NCBI RefSeq assembly: GCF_003696285.1
Contig: NZ_RFFL01000014.1
Span: forward strand, 84,204-148,203
DNA from: Stutzerimonas nitrititolerans
GTDB taxonomy: Bacteria > Pseudomonadota > Gammaproteobacteria > Pseudomonadales > Pseudomonadaceae
DNA length: 64,000 nt
Direction of reading: 5' to 3'
The notes under the pieces were generated by a model. The model had not been told where the DNA came from, did not search any database, and saw only the letters and a list, made by a program, of their open reading frames with translations. This document shows positions 31,856 to 39,592 of this stretch, piece by piece (the stretch's first letter is position 1; every line of letters begins with the position of its first letter). Position numbers and translations under genes: made by a program.

Positions 31856-32769
31856 ACCATGGCTCCTTCAAGCTGGCCCGGGCTGGTTTCCAGGTCTTTG
31901 TCCAGTCCGAGCCGGCGCAGTAGTTGCCGCGCATCGTAGGGCGCCCGGACCTTCACATCGTTGTCGAAATAGCAGTACACCGCGCGCGGACGCTTGTCGG
32001 GCTCATGCTCCGGGTCGATCAGTTGCGCATCGTCCGGCTGGCGGCCCTCGCTCCAGCAGCGAATCCGCTCGCACCAGCGCTCCAGCGCCGCGTCGGTATA
32101 GCCGCTGGTGTAGAGCTGTTCGGCACCGTGCAGGCGCAGGTAGACGAAGTCGCTGGTCAGGTCTTCGCGATAGGGCCACTTGCCGGCGGTGTCCGCGATT
32201 ACCAGCGCCACGCGGTAACGGCGCAACAGCTCGACGAATTCGGGTGTGACGAAACTGTCGTGACGAATTTCCACGGCATGTCGCAGCGGCCGTGAACGGT
32301 CGATCGCCAGATAGTCGCGGCCCGCCATGCGTTCGTCGCAGCCCTTGGCGATGCGCAAGGCATCCTGGGTGTTATGCGGTAGAAGTTTCAGAAAGGATTC
32401 AAAGAGTTGCGGGTCGAACTTGAAGCTGGGTGGAAACTGCCAGAGCAGCGGGCCCAGCTTCTCCTTGAGCTGAAAGAGTCCCGAGGCAAGGAAATTCGCC
32501 AAGGGCGTCTCGACGTCCCGCAAGCGACGTACATGGGTCATGAAGCGCGGCCCCTTCACGCTGAAGACGAAGCCTTCGGGCGTGTCGGCATACCAGTTCG
32601 CATAGCGTTCCGGCGTCTGCAGCGCATAGAACGACCCATTGATCTCGATGCTGCTCACTGCGCGGGAAGCGAACCGCAGTTCGTGCTTCTGTACCAGGCC
32701 CTTGGGGTAGAAGTCACCTCGCCACGGGGCGTAGCGCCAGCCTGAAATGCCGATATGGATGGCTGCCAT
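31852..32769 (-). CDS. DUF72 family protein (YecE-like)
   Basis: Cytoplasmic protein of 305 residues with a TIM-barrel-like DUF72 fold. Typical segments are HIGISGWRYAPWRGDFYP near the N-terminus, SIEINGSFYALQ, LWQFPPSFKFD and AVEIRHDSF. The function is not established. It is the first gene of the four-gene overlapping operon leading to ybhP, clsB and ybhN, so it probably acts in the same process, but no catalytic role is claimed. Confidence 0.88.
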   Translation of the reverse strand: MAAIHIGISGWRYAPWRGDFYPKGLVQKHELRFASRAVSSIEINGSFYALQTPERYANWYADTPEGFVFSVKGPRFMTHVRRLRDVETPLANFLASGLFQLKEKLGPLLWQFPPSFKFDPQLFESFLKLLPHNTQDALRIAKGCDERMAGRDYLAIDRSRPLRHAVEIRHDSFVTPEFVELLRRYRVALVIADTAGKWPYREDLTSDFVYLRLHGAEQLYTSGYTDAALERWCERIRCWSEGRQPDDAQLIDPEHEPDKRPRAVYCYFDNDVKVRAPYDARQLLRRLGLDKDLETSPGQLEGAMV

Positions 32770-33184
32770 CAGGTTGCTCCTCGAACCAGGGTCACTGCGG
32801 AGAGATGAATCGGTGCTGCACTGCTACTTCCGGTGCTCGCTACGGGGCTCATCGAGCGCTCCTGGCTGCGCCACGGAAACGCTCGGTGCACAGTTCTTCC
32901 GACTGAGCCTGGCTTTGGCGGTTCCTCTTTTCGGGATGAAAGGCGAAGCGGGAGGGTGCAGCAGAGGGCCGGGATCGGTTGCCGAGCGGATCGTTGCAGG
33001 CGCCATAGGCCTGGCGCAGTTACTGGATCGTCGGGCTTTCGGCCGTGTTTCAGCGCTGCGGGGGCGCTGCAGAACGCATCGGGACCAATCGATGCGGTGC
33101 CCACTCCAAGCGCGGGATGCGCATTATTTTTATTTACCTAATAATCAGTTAGTTATGGAGTTATATGAATGTAGATTAGAGATT
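32770..33184. other. Intergenic region between DUF72 operon and LysR gene
   Basis: About 415 bases with no supported gene. It must hold the promoter of the DUF72 operon, read leftward. The right 60 bases (33120-33180) are strongly AT-rich and lie just past the end of the LysR gene; no clear terminator stem was found there. Confidence 0.35.
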
Positions 33185-34090
33185 TCAGGCGAGCGCCCAT
33201 GGCACCTCGTCCTTGAAGGATTCGACTAGGTAGTCGGCCATCACCCGGACCTTCGCGGGCGGGCGGCGATCCGGCGGGTAAAGGAGGTGGATGCCACCCA
33301 CGTCCATCGCGGGCTTGTCGAGTTCCAGCACCACCAGTTCGCCTCTTCGCAAAGCGCCCGCGACGATGAACTGCGGTTGATAGATGATGCCCTGGCCACC
33401 GACCGCTGCAGCGACCAGAGCCGAGCCGTTATTGGCGAGCAGATCGCCACTGACCGTCACCCGCGCGTTCCCGTCGCGCCCGAACGCCCAGTCCTTGCTC
33501 TGCGATAGCGTGTAGCTCAGGCAGTTATGCTGCGCCAGGTCGGCCACCTTGCGCGGGACGCCTCGCTCATCCAGATAGGCGGGAGCGGCGCAGACCACCA
33601 ACGGGCAATCGGCCAGCCTGCGCGCCTGCAGCGTACTGTCGGCGAGCCGACCGATTCGTACCGCCATATCCCAGCCGCCGTCGATCAGATCCACCTGACT
33701 GTCATTGAGACCCAGTTCCACCCGGACCGCCGGATGACGCTGGCTGAACGCCGGCACCAACGGCGCGATGTAGCGGCTGCCGAAGGTCAGCGGCACGTTC
33801 ATCCGTAGCAGTCCGCGCGCTTCGACCCTTTGCGAGGCGGCGCTGGCTTCGGCTTCCTCTATTTCCGGCAGGATGCGCAGACAGGCTTCCAGATAATCAC
33901 TGCCGGCCTCGGTCAGGCTCAGGCGGCGCGTGGTCCGGTGCAACAGCTTCACACCCAGATGCGACTCCAGCGCATCCACATGCTTGGTGGCCATCGCCGG
34001 CGATATGCCCAGGTGGCGGCCTGCAGCGGACAGGCTACCGGCGCTGACCGCACGTACGAAGATACGCATGCCAGTGATGCGATCGAGCAC
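33185..34090 (-). CDS. LysR-family transcriptional regulator
   Basis: Regulator of 301 residues. The N-terminal helix-turn-helix has MRIFVRAVSAGSLSAAGRHL and PAMATKHVDALESHLGVKLL, the pattern of the DmlR/PecT-like branch. The effector domain follows (FGSRYIAPLVPAF, GGWDMAVRIGRL). It is divergent from the dioxygenase gene at 34196 across about 105 bases and probably controls it. The effector is unknown. Confidence 0.9.
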   Translation of the reverse strand: MLDRITGMRIFVRAVSAGSLSAAGRHLGISPAMATKHVDALESHLGVKLLHRTTRRLSLTEAGSDYLEACLRILPEIEEAEASAASQRVEARGLLRMNVPLTFGSRYIAPLVPAFSQRHPAVRVELGLNDSQVDLIDGGWDMAVRIGRLADSTLQARRLADCPLVVCAAPAYLDERGVPRKVADLAQHNCLSYTLSQSKDWAFGRDGNARVTVSGDLLANNGSALVAAAVGGQGIIYQPQFIVAGALRRGELVVLELDKPAMDVGGIHLLYPPDRRPPAKVRVMADYLVESFKDEVPWALA

Positions 34091-34195
34091 TTATTTAATC
34101 CTCCTGGTAGGAAGTGAAAGCATTATTCTGCGGATTATCAATGTAAAGGATTCAAGTGATACTGGCCTCCGTGAACTAACGGTACGGAGAGTGCC

Positions 34196-35011
34196 ATGAC
34201 CATCGTCAACGATAGCCGTATGCCTGCCTTGTTCGTGCCCCACGGTGCCGGCCCCTGTTTCTTCATGGACTGGAATCCGCCCACCGCCTGGAACCGGATG
34301 GCGGACTTCCTCAAGCACGTGGCTTCTACCTTGCCTGCGCGCCCCAAAGCCATAGTGCTGGTCTCGGGCCACTGGCTGGAAGCGGCCTTCAGCGTGACCA
34401 GCGGTCCGCAACCGAAGCTGATCTATGACTACCACGGTTTTCCGGCCCACACGTACGAGTTGCGTTATCCGGCGCCCGGTGAACCGCAACTGGCGGCGCG
34501 CATCGCTGGCCTGCTCGGAAAGGCGCGGTTGCCGGCACGGCAGAATCCCACTCGTGGGTTCGACCACGGCATGTTCATCCCGCTGAAACTGATGTTCCCC
34601 GATGCGGACATCCCGGTGGTGCAATTGTCGCTGCATCATGACCTGGACCCACAGGTGCATCTGGAGGCCGGTCGGGCACTGGCGCCGTTGCGCGATGAAG
34701 GCGTGCTGATCGTCGGCAGCGGCATGAGCTTCCACAACATGCGTGGCTATGGCGATCCGCGGTTCGGTCCGATTTCCGCCGAGTTCGATCATTGGCTGGT
34801 GCAGGCGGTCGAATCCGCGGCGCAACAGCGCGAACAGGCGCTGGCCAACTGGACCCAGGCGCCTTCGGCACGGCTGTGTCATCCACCACGTGCCGAGGAG
34901 CATCTGCTGCCGCTGATGCTGGTCGCCGGGGCGGCGGGCGAGGACGCCGGCCAACGCATATTCACCGATCGCGTGATGGAAACCACGCTGTCGGCTTTCC
35001 GTTTCGGTTAG
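34196..35011 (+). CDS. ygiD: Class III extradiol (DODA-type) dioxygenase, YgiD-like
   Basis: Non-heme iron or zinc-dependent ring-opening dioxygenase of 271 residues. Conserved histidine sites are His16 in VPHGAGP, His59 in LVSGHW, His124 in GFDHGMF, His147-His148 in LHHD, and His180 in MSFHNMRG. The family cleaves catechol-type substrates such as DOPA; the true substrate here is unknown. It follows a short gap from the divergent LysR gene and precedes a DUF2218 gene by about 60 bases. Confidence 0.9.
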   Translation: MTIVNDSRMPALFVPHGAGPCFFMDWNPPTAWNRMADFLKHVASTLPARPKAIVLVSGHWLEAAFSVTSGPQPKLIYDYHGFPAHTYELRYPAPGEPQLAARIAGLLGKARLPARQNPTRGFDHGMFIPLKLMFPDADIPVVQLSLHHDLDPQVHLEAGRALAPLRDEGVLIVGSGMSFHNMRGYGDPRFGPISAEFDHWLVQAVESAAQQREQALANWTQAPSARLCHPPRAEEHLLPLMLVAGAAGEDAGQRIFTDRVMETTLSAFRFG

Positions 35012-35070
35012 CTCATGACCATCAACCGGCCCGCGGTACAGCCGCCGGGCTGATTCACAGGAGTTTCAAC

Positions 35071-35352
35071 ATGCTGGTTTCAACTGCTCGGATCACCACG
35101 GAAAATCCGCAACGACTGATCACACGCCTGTGCAAACACTGGGGCCACAAGTTTCCGGTGAGCTACGACGAACACCAGGGCGAGATCGAGCTCACCCTGG
35201 GGCATTGTCTGCTCGAGGTGCACGAGAATGGGCTGCAGGTCCGCCTGCAAGCCGCCGACGAAGAGCAGATCCAGCGGCTGCAGCAGGTGGTCGCCGAGCA
35301 TCTGGAGCGTATGGCGGCGGGCGAAACCCTCGTCTTCAACTGGCAACCATGA
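35071..35352 (+). CDS. DUF2218 domain protein
   Basis: Small cytoplasmic protein of 93 residues with the DUF2218 pattern: an N-terminal TARITTENPQRLITRLCKHWGHK, here named in part, then a central segment GEIELTLGHCLLEV and a helical end VVAEHLERMA. The function is unknown. An AGGAG ribosome site fixes the ATG at 35071; the same frame is open upstream inside the dioxygenase gene. It lies between the dioxygenase and the cytochrome b561 gene on the same strand. Confidence 0.85.
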   Translation: MLVSTARITTENPQRLITRLCKHWGHKFPVSYDEHQGEIELTLGHCLLEVHENGLQVRLQAADEEQIQRLQQVVAEHLERMAAGETLVFNWQP

Positions 35353-35386
35353 TTTTTCAGAACGAACAGCGAAGGAGCAGTGACAA

Positions 35387-35908
35387 ATGATCCCGGATTC
35401 GAAAGAGCGCTACGGCACGGTCAGCAAATGGTTTCATTGGCTCATGGGTGGGCTGATCATCTGGCAATTCCTCAAGCTGGGCGACCGCATCAGCGAGGGT
35501 GAGCACTGGATCGGCCAGACGTTGGTGCCCTGGCACGTTTCGATCGGCGCGTTGCTGATGGTGCTGATCGTGTTGCGAATCTTCTGGGCGTCGGGCCAGC
35601 TCAAGCAGCGCCCGCTGCATGACCCGGCTACCGCATTCGTGGTCAAGGCCGGCCACCTTGCGCTCTATGTCGGCATGCTGTTATTGCCGATCACAGGACT
35701 GCTGACCATGATCGGCAATGGCTACGGCCTGAAGGTGTTCGGCGTCCAGCTCGTGGCCAAGGGGCCGGAGATCGACTGGGTTGCGACCTTGGGTAGCGCG
35801 CATTCGCCATTGGCCTGGATCATGGTGTTCCTGGTGATCGGTCATATCGGCATGGCGCTGCTGCATCACTTCGTCAAGCGCGACGATGTACTGCGGCGCA
35901 TGCTGTGA
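35387..35908 (+). CDS. Cytochrome b561
   Basis: Four-helix membrane cytochrome of 173 residues of the bacterial CybB type. Histidines for two b hemes are seen in SKWFHWLMGG, VPWHVSIG, KAGHLALY and VIGHIGMALLHH. Such proteins move electrons between quinol and acceptors such as superoxide. An AAGGAG ribosome site precedes the ATG. Its last 43 bases overlap, antiparallel, the end of the M23 peptidase gene. Confidence 0.92.
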   Translation: MIPDSKERYGTVSKWFHWLMGGLIIWQFLKLGDRISEGEHWIGQTLVPWHVSIGALLMVLIVLRIFWASGQLKQRPLHDPATAFVVKAGHLALYVGMLLLPITGLLTMIGNGYGLKVFGVQLVAKGPEIDWVATLGSAHSPLAWIMVFLVIGHIGMALLHHFVKRDDVLRRML

Positions 35909-36756
35909 TCCCATGGTTCGCGGCTGGCGAAGTTGGGTAACGACTCGACCGGCTGGGCAAACCGAAAGGGGACGGACACCATGCCGTCCCCTGTTTTTTT
36001 CTGCACCACGAAATGCAGGTGCGGGCCGGTACTGCGGCCGGTATTGCCTGATTCACCCAACGGGGTACCGACCTTCACCCGCTGCCCCGTGCCGACTCGT
36101 ACGGATCCCCGCGACAGATGCAGGTAGGCACTCTCGCTGCCGTCGGCATGGCGAATCCGAACGTAGTTGCCGGCGGGATCGGGATGCCGGCCGGCCTGGC
36201 CATTGTGCACCGCTACCACCGTACCGGCGCGCGCCGCGAGTATCGGCGTGCCAATCGGCATGGCGATATCCACCGCATGGCGACCGCGTGGTGTGTTGTG
36301 GCTGTAGTCGCCTCCCGCCCCCTGGGAGATGCGAAACGGCCCGCCTTGCCAGGGCAGGGCATAGGCCGGCCCCGCAACGGAGCCGGGCTGCCTCGGCTCC
36401 GGCGTGAAGAGCGGCACGTAGCTGAACGAATGCTTGAACATGATCGGCCCGCCTGGCTGACGCTTGCTCAACGTCGCCACCCGCACACGGCTGTTGGCAG
36501 GCACTCTGGTGCGGATCAACCCGTTGCCGACACCGGCGACGTTCACCCTGCGTGAGATCCGCAGCGTCACGTCCACCGGCACATCCAGTGTATTGCTGAC
36601 GTCCATCGCCTTGCCGCCACCGGCACGGTTGATGAACAGGCGCACCGTCCCCGGCTTGGTGGCGCCGGATTGATTGTTGGCGGCCAGCGCAGCCGACCAG
36701 GGCGCGAGACCGAGAAGAAACAACAGCGGATAAGCGAAGGGTCGCAGGAAGGGCAT
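35866..36756 (-). CDS. M23-family peptidoglycan endopeptidase (LytM-like)
   Basis: Exported metallopeptidase of 296 residues. A signal peptide ends near AALAANN (residue 26). A beta-rich middle is followed by the LytM domain with a metal-binding stretch around residues 152-163 (SHNTPRGRHAVD), YLHLSRG near 213, and GPHLHFVVQKK (His246, His248). It should cleave cell-wall cross-links. The 3' end overlaps the convergent cytochrome b561 gene by 43 bases. Confidence 0.9.
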   Translation of the reverse strand: MPFLRPFAYPLLFLLGLAPWSAALAANNQSGATKPGTVRLFINRAGGGKAMDVSNTLDVPVDVTLRISRRVNVAGVGNGLIRTRVPANSRVRVATLSKRQPGGPIMFKHSFSYVPLFTPEPRQPGSVAGPAYALPWQGGPFRISQGAGGDYSHNTPRGRHAVDIAMPIGTPILAARAGTVVAVHNGQAGRHPDPAGNYVRIRHADGSESAYLHLSRGSVRVGTGQRVKVGTPLGESGNTGRSTGPHLHFVVQKKTGDGMVSVPFRFAQPVESLPNFASREPWDHSMRRSTSSRLTK

Positions 36757-36920
36757 GTCGTGTGATCCATCACGGAAGGGACAGCTGCCCGCGGCGGGCG
36801 TAACGAATCCGTCGGTTGGTGGAAAAAACCGCGCTCGCCTTGGGACTGGATACGAACGTCCGGGTTCATGTCCGTGCGTCGGGTTTGTGGGATCGCGGCG
36901 AGAAAGAGCGACAACTTGCT

Positions 36921-36962
36921 GCGCACCCTACGCGGAGCATCGGCATGCTCCGTAGGGTGCGC
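36921..36962 (-). repeat. Long palindrome just after glgX (repeat or terminator)
   Basis: An arm at 36921-36940 pairs with 36945-36962, perfect except for a two-base insertion, built on the CACCCTACG/CGTAGGGTG core common in Pseudomonas intergenic palindromes. It sits eight bases beyond the glgX stop and probably ends the glgX transcript. Confidence 0.6.
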
Positions 36963-36969
36963 CAAGCCG

Positions 36970-39120
36970 CTACTCTTCTTCCTTGATCAACTCCAGCAAC
37001 AGCAGCGAGCGGCCGGTGGTGGCATATTCGTCGCCGAAGTCGAAGCGTTCTGGCCGTGCCGTGGGGTTGTTGGTGTCCACCAGGCGATTCCAGAAGATGC
37101 CCTGGGGCACTTCCGGCAGCGTGAAGTTGACCAGGTCGTGGTGGGCGTTGATGACGATCAGCAAGGTGGCGTCGGAGCCTGCCCGGCGTATGCCGGTTGC
37201 CTGGGCGCGACCGTCGAGCAGCATGCCCATGCAGCGGTTGTTGGCGTCCTCCCATTGCTCGACGCTCATTTCTTCGGCGTTGGGTGCCAGCCAGGTGACG
37301 TCCTTGACGCCCAGTTCCTCGTTGTAGGCGCCGACCAGGAAGCGTCCGCGGCGCAGCATCGGGAAGCGTTGGCGCAGGCGGATCAGCTTGCGCACGAAGG
37401 CCAGCAACCCCTGGCTGTTCTGGCAGATGTCCCAGTTGACCCAGCCGATCTCGCTGTCCTGGCAGTAGGCGTTGTTGTTGCCATGCTGGGTGCGACCGAA
37501 CTCGTCGCCGGCGACGATCATCGGCGTGCCTTGGGCGAACAGCAGGGTGGCGAAGAAGTTGCGCATCTGCCGATAGCGCAGCCCGACGATTTCCGGATCG
37601 TCGCTCGGGCCCTCCACACCGTGGTTCCAGGACAGGTTGTTGTCGCTGCCGTCGCGGTTGTCCTCGTCGTTGTCCTCGTTGTGCTTGTGGTTGTAGGACA
37701 CCAGATCCTTGAGTGTGAAACCGTCGTGGGCGGTGACGAAGTTGACCGAGCTGAACGGCCTTCGGCCACGCTGGTTGAACAGGTCGCCCGAGCCCGTGAG
37801 ACGGCTGGCGAAGTCGGCGAGCTGGCCGTCATCGCCTTTCCAGAAGGCGCGTACCGTGTCGCGGAACTGGTCGTTCCACTCCGCCCAGCCCGGCGGGAAG
37901 CCCCCGACCTGATAGCCACCGGGGCCGCAGTCCCAGGGCTCGGCGATCAGCTTGGTCTTGGCCAGCACCGGGTCCTGGCGGCAGGCGACGAGAAATCCGT
38001 GGCGTTCGTCGAAGCCTTCGTGCTCGCGACCGAGGATGGTCGCCAGATCGAAGCGGAAGCCGTCCACGTGCATCTCGGTGGCCCAGTAGCGCAGCGAATC
38101 GGTGACCATCTGCAGCACGCAGGGGTGGCTCATGTCCAGGGTGTTGCCGGTGCCTGAATCGTTGATGTAGTAGCGCTTGTCGTCGGGCATCAGGCGGTAG
38201 TAGGAAGCGTTGTCGATGCCGCGCATTGACAGCGTCGGGCCCAGCTCGTTGCCCTCTGCGGTGTGGTTGTAGACCACGTCGAGGATGACTTCGAGATCGG
38301 CATTGTGCAGGTGCGCGACCATCTCCTTGAATTCGCTGATCTTGCCGCTGGCCAGGTATTTCGGGTGCGGCGCGAAGAAGGCAATGCTGTTGTAGCCCCA
38401 GTAGTTGTTCATGCCTTTTTCCAGCAGGTGCTGATCCTGGACGAAGGCGTGTATCGGCAGGAACTCGATGCTGGAAACGCCCAGCTTGCGGATGTACTCG
38501 ATGATTTCCGGGGTCTTGAGACCGGCGAAGGTGCCGCGCAATTCGTCCGCCACCGCCGGATGGCGCATGGTGTAGCCGCGCACGTGGGTCTCGTAGATGA
38601 CGGTGCGGTCCCAGGGCACCTGCACCGGATGATCGCGCCCCCAGGTGAACGCCGGGTCGATGATCTTGCACTTGGGCACGAAGGGCGCGCTGTCACGCTC
38701 ATCGAAACTCAGGTCGCCATCGGGGTGGCCGATGGTGTAGCCGAACAGCGCTTCGGACCAGCGCAGTTCGCCGACCAGCTGCTTGGCGTAGGGGTCGATC
38801 AGCAGCTTGTTGGGGTTGAAGCGATGGCCGGCTTCCGGCTCGTAGGGGCCATGTACCCGGTAGCCGTAGATCTGGCCGGGATGGGCGTCGGGCAGGTAGC
38901 CGTGCCAGATCTCGTCGGTGTATTCCGGCAGCTCGATTCGCTCCAGCTCGGTTTCGCCACTGGCATCGAACAGGCACAGCTCCACCTTGGTCGCGTGCGC
39001 CGAGAAGATGGCGAAGTTGACACCCAGGCCGTCCCAGGTCGCACCTAACGGGAAAGGAAGCCCTTCGCGAATGCGTGAAACTTGCTGGAACTGAGGGGCT
39101 GAAGACTTGCGTTTGCTCAT
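36970..39120 (-). CDS. glgX: Glycogen debranching enzyme
   Basis: Isoamylase-type GH13 enzyme of 716 residues that cuts alpha-1,6 branches of glucan. It has an N-terminal CBM48-like domain (GATWDGLGVNFAIFSAHATK), then DGFRFDLATILGRE (nucleophile), LIAEPWDCGPGGYQVG (acid/base) and FVTAHDGFTLKDLVSYN. The start at 39120 has a GGAG ribosome site; the frame is open further upstream without one. It supplies linear chains to TreY/TreZ, whose genes lie just upstream on the same strand, 112 bases away beyond DUF2934. Confidence 0.95.
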   Translation of the reverse strand: MSKRKSSAPQFQQVSRIREGLPFPLGATWDGLGVNFAIFSAHATKVELCLFDASGETELERIELPEYTDEIWHGYLPDAHPGQIYGYRVHGPYEPEAGHRFNPNKLLIDPYAKQLVGELRWSEALFGYTIGHPDGDLSFDERDSAPFVPKCKIIDPAFTWGRDHPVQVPWDRTVIYETHVRGYTMRHPAVADELRGTFAGLKTPEIIEYIRKLGVSSIEFLPIHAFVQDQHLLEKGMNNYWGYNSIAFFAPHPKYLASGKISEFKEMVAHLHNADLEVILDVVYNHTAEGNELGPTLSMRGIDNASYYRLMPDDKRYYINDSGTGNTLDMSHPCVLQMVTDSLRYWATEMHVDGFRFDLATILGREHEGFDERHGFLVACRQDPVLAKTKLIAEPWDCGPGGYQVGGFPPGWAEWNDQFRDTVRAFWKGDDGQLADFASRLTGSGDLFNQRGRRPFSSVNFVTAHDGFTLKDLVSYNHKHNEDNDEDNRDGSDNNLSWNHGVEGPSDDPEIVGLRYRQMRNFFATLLFAQGTPMIVAGDEFGRTQHGNNNAYCQDSEIGWVNWDICQNSQGLLAFVRKLIRLRQRFPMLRRGRFLVGAYNEELGVKDVTWLAPNAEEMSVEQWEDANNRCMGMLLDGRAQATGIRRAGSDATLLIVINAHHDLVNFTLPEVPQGIFWNRLVDTNNPTARPERFDFGDEYATTGRSLLLLELIKEEE

Positions 39121-39232
39121 GAGTGCTCCGGGGACCGAGTCCAGACAATATGGTGCGAGACCTTCGAGACCTTCTTCCCGTAGGTCAGCCTGTTGTTGAT
39201 CCTTGCCGCTGAAGTGACGCCGACAACAGACT

Positions 39233-39592
39233 CTAGCGCTCGGTCGTTTTGGCCGATCGTGGCGTCCGGGTCTTCTTGATAGCGTCCGGGGTTCCCGCCT
39301 GAGCATCGGTGGCCGCTTTGGAGGTGGCCTTGGCGCTGCCTTTGGCGGCGGCTGCGGCTTTCGCAGGTTTCACGCCCTGTGCGCTGCCCGCCGCTTTCGC
39401 AGGAGTCGCATCGGTCGGCTTCGTGGCGGTCTTGCGGGTCCGGCCTGCGGGTTTGGCGGGGGCCGTGCCGCTCTGTGCCTCGGCCAGTTTGCAGGCCATT
39501 TCCCAGTGCCGCGCGTCCTGTCCCTCGGGGCGGCCTTCGGATAGCCAGATCTCGTACGCAAGCTCGCGGATGCGTTGCTCTTGTTGGTTCAT
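39233..39592 (-). CDS. DUF2934 protein with Lys/Ala-rich tail
   Basis: Small protein of 119 residues. The first 40 residues are the DUF2934 helix pair (RIRELAYEIWLSEGRPEGQD, then HWEMACKLAEA). The remaining 75 residues are Ala/Lys/Thr/Pro-rich, like histone-H1 tails (KPAKAAAAAKGSAKATSKAA), with strong positive charge. The function is unknown; the tail suggests nucleic-acid or polyanion binding. Its start overlaps treY by four bases, so it is made together with the trehalose enzymes. A DUF2934 gene in the same place is part of the homologous PAO1 cluster as I recall it. Confidence 0.82.
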   Translation of the reverse strand: MNQQEQRIRELAYEIWLSEGRPEGQDARHWEMACKLAEAQSGTAPAKPAGRTRKTATKPTDATPAKAAGSAQGVKPAKAAAAAKGSAKATSKAATDAQAGTPDAIKKTRTPRSAKTTER

